Of a stretch of 64,000 nt of DNA, positions 48,168-61,617 are shown in pieces; position 1 is the stretch's first letter, and each line of letters opens with the position of its first letter. The stretch covers positions 13,034,076 to 13,098,075 of the forward strand of contig NC_092099.1 in the NCBI RefSeq assembly GCF_045679555.1, given 5' to 3'. A program made the translations under genes and the position numbers. The DNA is from Salvelinus alpinus. Taxonomy: Eukaryota; Chordata; Actinopteri; Salmoniformes; Salmonidae. The notes beneath the pieces are model-generated. The model was not told where the DNA came from, ran no database searches, and worked only from the letters and a program-made list of their open reading frames with translations.

Positions 48168-49989
48168 CTGTCAAACACAATCCAATCAACACACTTACAA
48201 AAGGCAAGGGAAGAAAAGAGTAGGGGGGGGAACTAAAAACAGGCACTCCCACCACACTGAGACTCCCGCCCTCGCAACATGTGAATTACCCCCTGAACAA
48301 TATCTCTGCTTAGCAAAGGCCACTGGCATGAGAATATCCTAAACGAACCCGCTGAGGCTTTCACTGAGGCAACAAGGAAAATATGGAGAAGTATTTTATC
48401 ACATATTACGGACACACACACACACACCACGTGTACGTGCGCACGCAGGAGAGAGAGAGAAAGAGAGAGAGGAGAGAGAAAGGCCCTCCTGGGTTTACAG
48501 GAGTGTTCACAGCTCATTTATACGAGACGTAAAAATTGGTGCCACTCAAGACTTGATTGTTAACTCGAATGTTAAACCTTTAACATGGACGGTATTCACA
48601 GGAATCGTTGAAGTCATTCACAGCTCACGATGCAGCAGACTTTCCTCTAAGTTCTACAGTTAAAACACTGGTGGCTCCATTCCAAATCTTCTCCTACGGT
48701 TAGATTTGAAGAGAGCTATCATGAAGTCATCTCTACCAATCCCCATGTTGACACAGACCTCAGTAGCGCTGCCCAGCATCCAAATGAAGACGTAGACAGG
48801 CCGATTCTTTAGAAGTAGTCTTTCCTGATTTCATCACCACCCTATATATCCCAGCTTGTAGAGTATTTATGCCACTGAAAAAAATCCTCCTTTTAAACAC
48901 ACGCTTCCAGATTGTTCTTTACAGTCTTAGCTTCTTTGTTATTGTATCATTACACATAAACTATTTTCTATATCTCCCCCGGTGACTGTCCTCTGCAGCG
49001 GAGGCAGCTAGGCCTGCTGGTGATTACATCTGGGAGACAAAGCTATCCGCTGAATATCAAGTAACGTCCCTCACCGCCTCCACAACACTGATGAGACGAC
49101 ACAAATGACATGAAAGCTACAGCCGGGCGCCACTGGGAAAACCACGCTGCAGTGTGTGTTCGTGTGTGTCCATATTCTAAATCAAAAGCCTTAAATCATA
49201 AAGAAACAAATCTCGCATACCTATTCTTTAAGATAGTACTTTTTTTATTCCTGAACTGCATGAAGACTGAACAAACCAACAAATGTATTTTAATATAAAA
49301 CGGGGCAGAAGGTAGGCTAAATGATCAAATTAAATATTAAATGCTTTGAATGAGAAAATACTAGATTGTATTTAAATAGAAGTATGACTTACACATTTAA
49401 CACACACACGCACACTTAATCTTTCATAAATGTCTGCCCACTTCTCCATTATATTGTGAAACGTTGCAGAAATGATTTCCTCTTGGGCAATATTCATTTG
49501 TGCAGCACAAGACAACGGACGTGTGTCTCAGGGGCTTCACTCTGTCAACAGAAAAACAGTCTCCAGAAATAATCACAGAAACGGGTGTTTCCTTAAAACA
49601 ATCCCACAAACCTCATTACTTACTAAACATAACATTTGAGGGAATTGAAATCAAAATATGAGAAACAGTCTAATGCACGACGGCATTTTCTGCGTTTAAG
49701 AGGCCAATCTTTCCTTAAATGATATTAGAATGGGATTAGCGGGTAGAATTAGCTTGATTTTATTAGGTGATTAACGTGCGTGTCACAGGGCTGCTGGTAT
49801 TGCGGCTGCTATAGAACCACCTCCACGTGAGCAGCTACATTCATTTGACTTGGGAGTGTGTATGTGCAACCCATCTTGAGCCCCTGACAGCATGCCAGAC
49901 ATGGCAGTACACACGACACACAGATTCCTAACATCAGGCAGCAGATCCCATAGAAGTAGCCATCTATGCTAATGTGAGGAGATGATTTC
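48168..49989. other. presumed 5' intron of baz2b
   Basis: Directly upstream of the acceptor of the ATG exon. Contains a short CA and GA repeat (about 48412-48482) but no recognised exon or element. 5' UTR exons cannot be identified from sequence alone. Confidence 0.4.
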
Positions 49990-50050
49990 AATTTGTAAGT
50001 CGCTCTGGATAAGAGCGTCTGCTAAATGACTTAAATGTAAATGTAAATTT
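49990..50050 (+). mobile_element. SINE 3'-tail-only insertion, copy B
   Basis: AATTTGTAAGTCGCTCTGGA, TAAGAGCGTCTGCTAAATGA, CTTAAATGTAAATGTAAAT. Nearly identical to copy A at 15314-15366 and likewise without any SINE head. Confidence 0.75.
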
Positions 50051-50257
50051 CCAGGAGAAATGGCTCTGTCTGAATCAAAGACACGTTCTGCAGATATCAC
50101 CCCTCGCACAATGCAGCTGCCTGCCTGGGGTGCCTGCCATGCCGCCAATAAAAAGTAATGCCCCTTCCGTCAGACAAATTGATGTGCTTGTAAAACAGAC
50201 CCTTTGTTTTTCTTTAGGAAAACAAAAGTGCATGTCCTGCACACCTCCAAATGCCAC

Positions 50258-53120
50258 TGATCTGGGAAATGACATGACATCAGTAGGCCTGATGTTTACA
50301 GTGGGAAATGACATGACATCAGTAAGCCTGGTGTTTACAGTGGGAAATTAAATTAGATCATTTGGCCTGGTGTTTACAGTGGGAAATGCCATGAGATCAG
50401 TAGGCCTGGTGTTTACAGTGCGAAATGCCATGAGATCAGTAGGCCTGGTGTTTACAGTGGGAAATGCCATGAGATCAATAGGCCTGGTGTTTACAGTGGG
50501 AAATGCCATGACATCAGTAGGCCTGGTGTTTACAGTGGGAAATGCCATGACATCAGTAGGCCTGGTGTTTACAGTGGGAAATGCCATGAGATCAATAGGC
50601 CTGTTGTTTACAGTGGGAAATGCCATGAGATCAGTAGGCCTGGTGTTTACAGTGGGAAATGCCATGAGATCAGTAGGCCTGGTGTTTACAGTGGGAAATG
50701 CCATGAGATCAATAGGCCTGGTGTTTACAGTGGGAAATGACATGACATCAGTAGGCCTGGTGTTTACAGTGGGAAATGCCATGAGATCAATAGGCCTGTT
50801 GTTTACAGTGGGAAATGCCATGAGATCAGTAGGCCTGGTGTTTACAGTGGGAAATGCCATGAGATCAGTAGGCCTGGTGTTTACAGTGGGAAATGCCATG
50901 AGATCAATAGGCCTGGTGTTTACAGTGGGAAATGACATGACATCAGTAGGCCTGGTGTTTACAGTGGGAAATGACATGACATCAGTAGGCCTGGTGTTTA
51001 CAGTGGGAAATGCCATGAGATCAATAGGCCTGGTGTTTACAGTGGGAAATGACATGACATCAGTAGGCCTGGTGTTTACAGTGGGAAATGACATGACATC
51101 AGTAGGCCTGGTGTTTACAGTGGGAAATGACATGACATCAGTAGGCCTGGTGTTTACAGTGGGAAATTAAATGAGATCATTTGGCCTGGTGTTTACAGTG
51201 GGAAATGCCATGAGATCAATAGGCCTGGTGTTTACAGTGGGAAATGACATGACATCAGTAAGCCTGGTGTTTACAGTGGGAAATTAAATTAGATCATTTG
51301 GCCTGGTGTTTACAGTGGGAAATGCCATGAGATCAGTAGGCCTGGTGTTTACAGTGCGAAATGCCATGAGATCAGTAGGCCTGGTGTTTACAGTGGGAAA
51401 TGCCATGAGATCAATAGGCCTGGTGTTTACAGTGGGAAATGACATGACATCAGTAGGCCTGGTGTTTACAGTGGGAAATGCCATGAGATCAATAGGCCTG
51501 TTGTTTACAGTGGGAAATGCCATGAGATCAGTAGGCCTGGTGTTTACAGTGGGAAATGCCATGAGATCAGTAGGCCTGGTGTTTACAGTGGGAAATGCCA
51601 TGAGATCAATAGGCCTGGTGTTTACAGTGGGAAATGACATGACATCAGTAGGCCTGGTGTTTACAGTGGGAAATGCCATGAGATCAATAGGCCTGTTGTT
51701 TACAGTGGGAAATGCCATGAGATCAGTAGGCCTGGTGTTTACAGTGGGAAATGCCATGAGATCAATAGGCCTGGTGTTTACAGTGGGAAATGACATGACA
51801 TCAGTAGGCCTGGTGTTTACAGTGGGAAATGACATGACATCAGTAGGCCTGGTGTTTACAGTGGGAAATGCCATGAGATCAATAGGCCTGGTGTTTACAG
51901 TGGGAAATGACATGACATCAGTAGGCCTGGTGTTTACAGTGGGAAATGACATGACATCAGTAGGCCTGGTGTTTACAGTGGGAAATGCCATGAGATCAAT
52001 AGGCCTGGTGTTTACAGTGGGAAATGACATGACATCAGTAGGCCTGGTGTTTACAGTGGGAAATGACATGACATCAGTAGGCCTGGTGTTTACAGTGGGA
52101 AATTAAATGAGATCATTTGGCCTGGTGTTTACAGTGGGAAATGCCATGAGATCAGTAGGCCTGGTGTTTACAGTGGGAAATGACATGACATCAGTAGGCC
52201 TGGTGTTTACAGTGGGAAATGACATGACATCAGTAAGCCTGGTGTTTACAGTGGGAAATGCCATGAGATCAGTAGGCCTGGTGTTTACAGTGCGAAATGC
52301 CATGAGATCAGTAGGCCTGGTGTTTACAGTGAGAAATGCCATGAGATCAATAGGCCTGGTGTTTACAGTGGGAAATGACATGACATCAGTAGGCCTGGTG
52401 TTTACAGTGGGAAATGACATGACATCAGTAGGCCTGGTGTTTACAGTGGGAAATGCCATGAGATCAATAGGCCTGTTGTTTACAGTGGGAAATGCCATGA
52501 GATCAGTAGGCCTGGTGTTTACAGTGGGAAATGCCATGAGATCAGTAGGCCTGGTGTTTACAGTGGGAAATGCCATGAGATCAGTAGGCCTGGTGTTTAC
52601 AGTGGGAAATGCCATGAGATCAGTAGGCCTGGTGTTTACAGTGGGAAATGCCATGAGATCAATAGGCCTGGTGTTTACAGTGGGAAATGACATGACATCA
52701 GTAGGCCTGGTGTTTACAGTGGGAAATGCCATGAGATCAATAGGCCTGTTGTTTACAGTGGGAAATGTCATGAGATCAGTAGGCCTGGTGTTTACAGTGG
52801 GAAATGCCATGAGATCAGTAGGCCTGGTGTTTACAGTGGGAAATGACATGACATCAGTAGGCCTGGTGTTTACAGTGGGAAATGACATGACATCAGTAGG
52901 CCTGGTGTTTACAGTGGGAAATGACATGACATCAGTAGGCCTGGTGTTTACAGTGGGAAATGCCATGAGATCAATAGGCCTGGTGTTTACAGTGGGAAAT
53001 GACATGACATCAGTAGGCCTGGTGTTTACAGTGGGAAATGACATGACATCAGTAGGCCTGGTGTTTACAGTGGGAAATGACATGACATCAGTAGGCCTGG
53101 TGTTTACAGTGGGAAATGCC
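50258..53120. repeat. 39-bp minisatellite, about 73 units, with a 936-bp higher-order repeat
   Basis: Unit AGGCCTGGTGTTTACAGTGG + GAAATGCCATGAGATCAGT (39 bp). Variants: GCCATGAGATCA, GACATGACATCA and a rare AATTAAATTAGATCATTT. The rare type occurs at about 50346 and 51282 and its GAGATC form at about 51166 and 52102, both pairs 936 bp apart (24 units), showing block duplication. Open frames on both strands result from 39 being a multiple of 3. Presumed 5' intron or flank of baz2b. Confidence 0.97.
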
Positions 53121-53123
53121 ATG

Positions 53124-53521
53124 TCTATGCTCCCTGTGACCGTGGGTGTGTGTACGTGTACGTGTGGGTTGGCTTCCCTTCCTCCCAGTGTAGCCAGATT
53201 GGTCGGTGTGTCAGTGCGTTGTCCGTTTTACTATCCTCCACCCCAGCATAACAGATGGCCGATGCCAACAGTGATAAACCCGCTAGAGTCATCAGCATGG
53301 ATCAGCAGTATTCAGACTGCCGACGGATCGAGCGACAGACACAACGTCTTCTCCGGCTAATGGAAAGTGCGGGGCTGCTAGAGATCGCGAGGCGGAGAGA
53401 GGAAGCGTAGAATACAGAATGCCCTGACCCCATTCAAAGTCAGCTAGACAGCTGCAGCATGCTACCTCACTACACTACTAGCCTCTCACTGACTGCTCTC
53501 ATCATGAACTTGGATTACGGC
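53124..53521. other. GC-richer unique stretch, nothing firmly identified
   Basis: About 400 nt following the minisatellite, GC-richer than its surroundings, with several CpGs near 53290-53410. No coding frame with family motifs. Could be a 5' UTR exon or promoter of baz2b, but nothing proves it. Confidence 0.25.
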
Positions 53522-53623
53522 TCAAGTGGCACCTTATTCCCTATGCAGTGAACTACTTTTGACCAGGGCCCTGGTCAAGAGTAGTGCACTATATAGAGAA
53601 TAGGGTGCCATTTTGGACAAACG
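53522..53623. mobile_element. palindromic MITE, copy 9
   Basis: AAGTGGCACCTTATTCCCTA, centre GACCAGGGCCCTGGTC is a perfect palindrome, right end AGAATAGGGTGCCATTTTGG. Confidence 0.85.
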
Positions 53624-56395
53624 CCGTCTGTTTGCTGTATGCCTGTTCCACTCTAATTACAGCCCTGCTGTCTGTCACACCTCAAACACTACACACACAC
53701 ACACACACACACACAAGAATAGGTGAAATAAACCATATGTAATGGAGAAATAGGCCTAACACGCCTGTCCATTAATATGGCAAATGATAACCGTGGCCGG
53801 TGGATACATCGCATTAATTCTCTCTGACCCTAATGGCGTGATGATTAGCTGCAGCCGCAGACATTGTTTTGTGCGACTCCTGAAGCGTGAGCAGTGTTGG
53901 TTGCCAGGTGACACAGGCAGCTTCTTTTTACCTACACAAATCACCAGTGGTGTCCACTGCGCCCGCTAAAAACAATTAAGGAGGTTTTTGCTACACTGGA
54001 CAAATAGCCGGGCCATTCGGTTTAGCCAGTGTGATTTGCGGCACAGAGGGATGGAAGGGGATGTAAACAGGCAGAAGAGGATGAACCAACCTGCTCAGCG
54101 GGCAACCGTGACAGAGAAAATAAATAAAAAATTGGACAAACACTTTCACCACCCACCTCACTCCCAATCCTCTCTGAGTTCACCCAGCGGAAATGGAGGG
54201 CCCAAACGAAGTGCATTATTTCTGGCAGTTTTTTGTTGCATGTCTGCCTGCCCGTGAGGAGAGGTGCTCCCCGTGGGGGCTGGTTAATACAGAGGAAGAG
54301 GGTCAAAAATGGAAAGTGTCTGAGATCAGCGTGGCTGGTAGCATCCACGGTTCAGCTGAAAATACCAGGAAAGCTCCCCAGAGCATCAAACATCATGGCA
54401 GAGAGACAGACAGACCTCAATTCTGCCTGCCTGTCTGTGGCTGTCTGCGGCTGTCCTTTTGGCACTGACGCCCACTGCCTACCTGAACAGTGATGAAGTG
54501 CTCTGTTTGCCTCGGCCTCGGTCATCTAATGGGGGAAACTTTCGATTGGGACACATCTGACGGAGTGCGTTGGAGCGAGAGGCACGATGCGCTATGATGA
54601 AAGTAATGAGGCGACTTTAAAAAGAGCACCTCTCTCTCTGTCTCACCTCCCCCCAAACTCTGATAACCAATTTGTCGAATCATTATCAAAAACGGGCATC
54701 TTCATATTTTGGCGAGGGTGGTGATAGGCTGACAGAGCTGCGAGGATGTAACCGGGGGGGGGGAAGAAAACACACGACATGTTGCACTGGGAACGTTCCA
54801 ATGCTTCAGCACAGGGCAGTCTGGTTTAACCATTCATCTCAGGCAGTGTGCTTGTAGTGGGCGCCTTGTTTACACCACAATGCTGCGAGACAAAGAACAC
54901 CCATGCGTTCCTTTGGGTTTTGGTCCAAGATGCAGGCTATGCTGTTCGTAATGACAGGGACGTAGCATTACACTTGGTACTATTTATAAGAAAATAAGTC
55001 CAAAACGTTAATATCATCCAATTTATGAAAGTGTAAGCCAATACAGTAAGCTTGTTTATAGAGGACATAGACAAACCAGTTTTAACTTTCTTTTTTTTTT
55101 TTTACTATTGAATGTCAAGCCCTGCATTACTCCGAAGGGAAGGAAGTACAACAAGTTAGTACTAATTGAGTTCTGGGTGGCAGATGGCAGTGTAGTGTTC
55201 GTTCAAATGGACAGCGTCCTTCAGCCTTTCAGACCACTTTGGCTTTGTAACCGGGGGTGTCCGTCCCCTGCTGCCCTGATCCAACGAAACACCTCGTCCA
55301 GTACAACAACCTCTGTCCGTCTGTCTGCCACAGTTAGGCTACATGACGTTTAGTCCTTTACAGCCCAAGCTGTAATCACATTTTTGACCTAGTATGCAAG
55401 GGCACACGTATCATCCCACTCCACGCGGCAGATCCATCTGTGTTCATAACGCTGGGATAATAATCCATTTGTGTTCATAAGAATGACCCACAAAACACAA
55501 AAAGGCAGGGTGTTCGGTCATCATCATTCCTCCGGGCGCTTACATATTTTAGGAGAGGAGACCTTCACGCCAAAGAGTCATTCTGTACGCATCGACTGCC
55601 GGAAAACACATATCGAACGCCACCGTGAACAAATGATGAAGGGGTGGTTTGGGAGGCAAATGAACTCTGATAAATGATGTGGAAGTTTAGTGTGACAACT
55701 GTTGAAAGAAAACACATTTGTCCATGGCGGCGGCGGTAGCGAGCTAGCGGGGTTCCGAGTGCAGTGGAGCTAGCGGAGGTAGATCCATTTGGAGTGGTCC
55801 AGGGGCGGAACGTACAGCACGCAGAGGTCCACAAACAGGAATGCCACGTGTTCCATGCAGACTGACATCCATCACACAACACATTCCTGGGCCTGCTGCC
55901 TTTTCTGGCCCGTCACCACCAAGCCATCAAATATGGATCCCTGGTCCTGCACATTTTAATTAGACACCGACAGAGGAGGGAGCGAGGGAGATAGAGGGAG
56001 GGAGAGAGGAAGGAGAAAGGCAGGCGTTCATCAGTTGATCTGCTGTTGCTAGCCATTGAGGCAGGTTGACACCAGACTAAGTAGGCCAGTAGGCTAAGTC
56101 TCAGGTTGGTCCCTACAAACACACTTACGAAGGGGCCCCATTTGAAGAGCACTAATACGCACCGGTGCTAGAGTCAAACAAGACCATACTTTTCCCAACG
56201 TTGAATTCTGTGATGAAAAATGATACGTGCGTTACAACATTTTTTGACAATTGCACTACTGCTTCTTTAGGGTTTCAATAGAATGACATGAAAGTGAACT
56301 CGGACAGTGTAAAAGGCCCTTAGTTGACTAAAATGTTGTATTCTATACACATTTGAAGATGAACAAGTTAATGTGTTTGATAAGATTAAAGATTC
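53624..56395. other. presumed 5' intron/flank, no gene recognised
   Basis: Contains a short CA repeat (53692-53714) and poly-T (55092-55104). A small minus-strand frame around 55760-55860 (HVAFLFVDLCVLYVPPLDHS) looks protein-like but matches no family I know. Confidence 0.35.
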
Positions 56396-56399
56396 TTTC

Positions 56400-56470
56400 A
56401 GGGGACCCCATTTAAATTTTTGTGGACCACACATGGGTCCCGGACCCCAAGTTTGGGAACCACTGTACTA
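56400..56470. mobile_element. fragment of a dispersed fish DNA-transposon repeat
   Basis: GGGGACCCCATTTAAATTTT and CCCGGACCCCAAGTTTGGGA + ACCACTG; the end resembles a common fish hAT terminus. No coding content. Confidence 0.5.
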
Positions 56471-56496
56471 CTAACCTCTCGCCCTGCTTGCTTAAA

Positions 56497-56696
56497 TTTT
56501 TTATTTAAAAAAAACTATGCAAGTCAGTTAAGAACAAATTCCTATTTACAATGACGTCCTACCCGGGGAACAGTGGGTTAACTGCCTTGTTCAGGGGCAG
56601 AACGACATATTTTTACCTTGTCAGCTCGGGGATTCAATCTAGCAACCTTTCGGTTACTGGCCCAACGCTCTAACCACTAGGCTACCTGCCGCCCCT
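56497..56696 (-). mobile_element. tRNA-derived SINE
   Basis: Reverse orientation: head GGGGCGGCAGGTAGCCTAGT, A box GTGGTTAGAGCGTTGG, B box GGTTGCTAGATTGAATCCC, middle GTCGTTCTGCCCCTGAACAA, tail TTCTTAACTGACTTGCATAG and A-rich end. Same family as 36235-36445 and essentially full length. Confidence 0.85.
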
Positions 56697-57961
56697 AAAT
56701 GCTTCCTCTCTCTGTGTGTATCGCCTTTGCTTCCTTTACTGCAGCCTGACTCACCACTATCTGTCTCACTACTCTCTGTAAAGAAAAGGTATTTTGTTAT
56801 GAGAAAGTATAGTAGCTCATCTTTTGATTATAGCTAGCTTAATTTCAGTCAACTGCTCCTGCTGAGGTCAGGCTCCGTTCAATGTTAGCTTCTAACTTTA
56901 TCTTTCTAGCCAGCTAGTTATAACTGGCTACCTGGCTAATAGCCAGAGCCCTTGAGCTACCGTGCTAGCTAGACATCCGACTGAAATATCAGCGACTATT
57001 TACTAGTTGTACACTCATTCTCTGAGAAGCAGGTGGGGTTTTGTTTGGGGACTGTCTGTTGACACGGCAGGAGTTGAGGGATTTAAAACAAAATCCTACT
57101 GTTAAGCGGCATGTTTCTGCCACTTGCCACTGTAGGTCTGGGCTGAGGTAGTTTGTTTCACCTCTCAACCTATGTCGTGGGCGGAGTTTCCCATTGGACA
57201 GAGTGGTGAATGAATGTGCTGCTAACAAGGCAAATCCGGGGGAGCAAACGAACATAACGAGCATACATGAATCATTCATGATTCCATTCGTTCAGAGGTA
57301 GGCGCGATTAAAACTCAGATGAAAAGCCTTCTGAGCATTGATCAGCCCTGGGAACACAATAATAAGTGGGTATACGATAACTAACCAAATTAAAAAAGGT
57401 GAGTAAACGCTATTTCACAAATGTAAAAAAAGGTGTGTATACCGCATTTATGTGCGTTTACCCTCCACAACATCCCTGGTTGGGTCTGTGAAAAGCAAAA
57501 CCCATTCATAAACATCAACATCAGCATTTTAACTATCAAATGTGACGTTTGGCGGTGACTAATCAGTCAGTTCTGTACCTGCCTGGCTGAGTGACAGTGT
57601 GGGTGAAATGAGCAGGCTCGCCTGGCAACCAGAGCATCAAACGTGAGGAAATACAACTCTGTAGTCTGCCTCGAAATTAATTCGGAAGACCAATAAATTG
57701 TTCTAAGATTTTTCATATTAACATACCTATTTGATAATTTTCTGTTCTCCTCTCATTTTAATGTACTTTTCAAGTACCAACTAGTGAAAAATGTCTGATT
57801 TTAAAAGGTATTCCAGTACTTGAACTTCAGAGTGCCAAAATCAAGTACTTTAAGCACTTTGTGCGAACCCTGGAATATAGGCTACCTTCTTTTCCATGGT
57901 ACCTTCCAGGTGATTCCTCCCACATTACAACTGCTTTCGTGTGAATTCTTAAAATGGATGT

Positions 57962-58140
57962 ATATGTGGTGGCAGGTAGCCTAGCAGTTAAGAGCATTGA
58001 GCCAGTAACCGAAAGATCCGAAAGGTTGCTGGGCCAACTAAGTGAACAAAATCTGCCGATGTGCCCTTGAGCAAGGCCCTTAAACCGAATTGCTCCAGTA
58101 AGTCGCTCTGGATAAATGACTAAAATGTAACTATATTTAG
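57962..58140 (+). mobile_element. tRNA-derived SINE with deletion
   Basis: GGCAGGTAGCCTAGCAGTTA head, CAGTAACCGAAAGATCCGAA, GATGTGCCCTTGAGCAAGGC middle and AGTAAGTCGCTCTGGATAAA tail (the AGAGCGTCTGCT part of the tail is deleted). Its 3' half forms the left arm of a 103-bp inverted repeat. Confidence 0.8.
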
Positions 58141-58635
58141 AGAGGCCCATTACAACAGAAGCTGTTCATGGGGATGGTGCACATCCCAAATGCAGGGAGG
58201 AGAGAGCATGATGGCAACTGGCAAGCCAATGCTTGTTAGAGATAATCACAGTGTTATTACTGTACATTACATCAATTCCCCATCTCTTCTTTACTCCTAA
58301 ACCATTTGCTCAACTGTTCCTCTCCCCAGGCTAAGTCACAATGATTATCTGTTGCTGATAAGGGAGAAATTAGAAAATAAGAGTCTAAATGACGGCCATG
58401 GTGCAACAGTGTTAATGTTCAAGTTCTGTTTAATCAAAAGTAGGAAATGGTACTATGGTGCCGATACACCCTGTGAAGCGATGAGCCTGACATTGTAGCT
58501 TGAAGTACAGAATGTGTTTAAGATACAATAAGTGTAATGGGCCTCTCTAAATATAGTTACATTTTAGTCATTTATCCAGAGCGACTTACTGGAGCAATTC
58601 GGTTTAAGGGCCTTGCTCAAGGGCACATCGGCAGA
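58052..58635. repeat. perfect 103-bp inverted repeat with 378-bp spacer
   Basis: Arms 58052-58154 and 58533-58635 are exact reverse complements as far as I can read them. Each arm contains the SINE 3' half and about 20 nt of flanking sequence (ATATTTAGAGAGGCCCATTA). The spacer shows nothing recognisable. Confidence 0.9.
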
Positions 58636-58715
58636 CTAGGCCAACTAGGCCTATAAACTATTAATCTAAACGGATTTCTTTCAATCTACATAGTATTCAT
58701 AGTCACAGAGAAAGA

Positions 58716-58877
58716 CATGGAGAGAGAGAAAGAGAGAAAGAGAAGGCAAAGGCAATAAAACCCCAGGGAGGGAGGGAGGGAATGTGTGTGAGGGAGGGAG
58801 GGAGTGTGTGTGAGGGAGCGAGCAAGAGCAAGGGAGATAGAGAGAGTGAGAGCGAGAGCGAGGGAGAGAGAGAGAAG
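58716..58877. repeat. GA/GGGA-rich simple repeat region
   Basis: AGAGAGAAAGAGAGAAAG, GGGAGGGAGGGAGGGAATGT and similar tracts; purine-rich on plus. Confidence 0.9.
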
Positions 58878-58899
58878 GCAAAGGGAAGAAAAATGACAG

Positions 58900-60211
58900 G
58901 AGGAGAGAAAGACCTTCATCAGTGGTCTCTGATTGGAGCCTTTTCCAGTCATGATGTGCATAATGCAGATGACACGCATGTGAGGCAAGACAAAAAGCAA
59001 ATGGCTACTGCTTTCAGCCTGGGAAAATGAGGGCCTCTAAAAGCAACAGCCTAATTAATGCGCCATTGTCACCCAAGATGCTGCTCCATCTTTACAGAGC
59101 CTGAGGAAAATGCTTTACAAATTAAGCTACACTGAGGCCTCACATTTTGTTACATAAACATACCGGTAAACACATTTCCTGTGCTGCATTACATCAAATG
59201 TTAAGTGACCATATTAGGCCTATTGATAGGCTACTCAAAACTGTGCAGCTCTCCCAACTGCAATTTTATTGAGCAAAAATTCTTAGCGAAAAAAAATATT
59301 GTAGTGCGGACTTGTCTATTAGATTTTCAAAACCAAAAATGTGTTACAACAACCAAAGTATTGGCATTCTAGTCATAACAATGGTGGAAAAAAACAACTA
59401 GCAAAAAAAAAAAAAATATATATATATATACACTTTCCTTTACGAAAATAATATTTCCCGGCTCCAACCAAGTGTTTATGTCAGGGATAAAAATGAAGTG
59501 CGTCTCAGGAAAACAACATTTGCATACAGCTTTAACGTGCGACTTCAATTATCCACACAAAGCAAAAAGGTGTTAACACATTTGCACCACGACTCATATT
59601 CAGAAATACATTCAGCATTTAAAAACCCTCCGTGTAATATTATGGGGGAGGAGAGTGTATATTTTAACAGGAGAGAAGAGGCTTGAATATAAATAGAACG
59701 CAATCACATTACAGGGGAGGAGACAGAGATACAAATTAAACATGAGACTAGGCTGCTGGTGCAAAGGTTATCCTTCCTTCTACACCGCTGAATAAAACAC
59801 GTCAGACCCAAGGGCATTTTCCCTCTGCTAATTCTAATGTAATACAGGAACGACATCTTCACTGGCAATATCCCATTAGGTAGAACAACGGTTTAATACA
59901 TTAAAGGCAAGTTAGAAAATTCCTTTATTTTGAAAGTACATCGATATTACTAATTCCACGTTATTTGTAATCAAGTGGTTTCCAGATTAGGCCCTAGTTC
60001 TGCCAGTAGGCTAGGCAGTAGTTTATGCTCATATCAGCTTTGGCAATGGTGTAGCTCCTTAGCTTACTTTCACAAGCTAACAATAGCCTACAACTGCCAG
60101 AAACAAATGGGAGACAAAGTCCAAGGATCCTGCCGGGCTTTTGGGAAAGATGGCGCAATGTCACTGACCTTCATGCTCCGGTATGACCAAATAAAACATC
60201 TCATCGCTATT
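58900..60211. other. presumed 5' intron/flank, no gene recognised
   Basis: A/T-rich, with poly-A followed by (TA)n near 59406-59430. No exon, RNA gene or transposon recognised. Confidence 0.35.
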
Positions 60212-60213
60212 TA

Positions 60214-61340
<1,127 letters not shown>

Positions 61341-61509
61341 TATGTACGTACGGAGGGAATGAGAGGGGCAACAAACACCGTTTATGCCAGTTCTCTGAAC
61401 TTGTCAGGTGCTGGGGCTGAGAGACAAGGCGGGCCAGGATCAAGGTAAACACCAGAGGAAGCCAGGAGCATACACTGTAAATCTCCTATCAGCAGCACTA
61501 TACATGGGT

Positions 61510-61617
61510 ATGCGTCCCAAATGGCACCCTAAGCCCTAATGGCACCCTACGCTATTCCCTATGGGCCCTGGTCAAAAGTAGTGCACTAAAAAGGAAATAG
61601 GGTGCCATTTGGGACGC
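61510..61617. mobile_element. palindromic MITE, copy 10
   Basis: GCGTCCCAAATGGCACCCTA, a second partial CTAATGGCACCCTA, centre GGGCCCTGGTCAAAAGTAGT, right end GGTGCCATTTGGGACGC. Confidence 0.85.

Noticed and set aside
50258-53120. CRISPR-like array
   Set aside because: Units are contiguous without unique spacers, and the genome is a vertebrate's.
50348-53360. Long open reading frames (up to 417 codons) on both strands of the 39-bp array
   Set aside because: They are a by-product of a stop-free unit whose length is divisible by 3. No start context, splice signal or protein family supports them.
55565-55882. Small protein-like minus-strand frame near 55.8 kb
   Set aside because: Contains an appealing HVAFLFVDLCVLYVPP stretch, but it is short, has no clear splice context or known family, and I could not support it as an exon.
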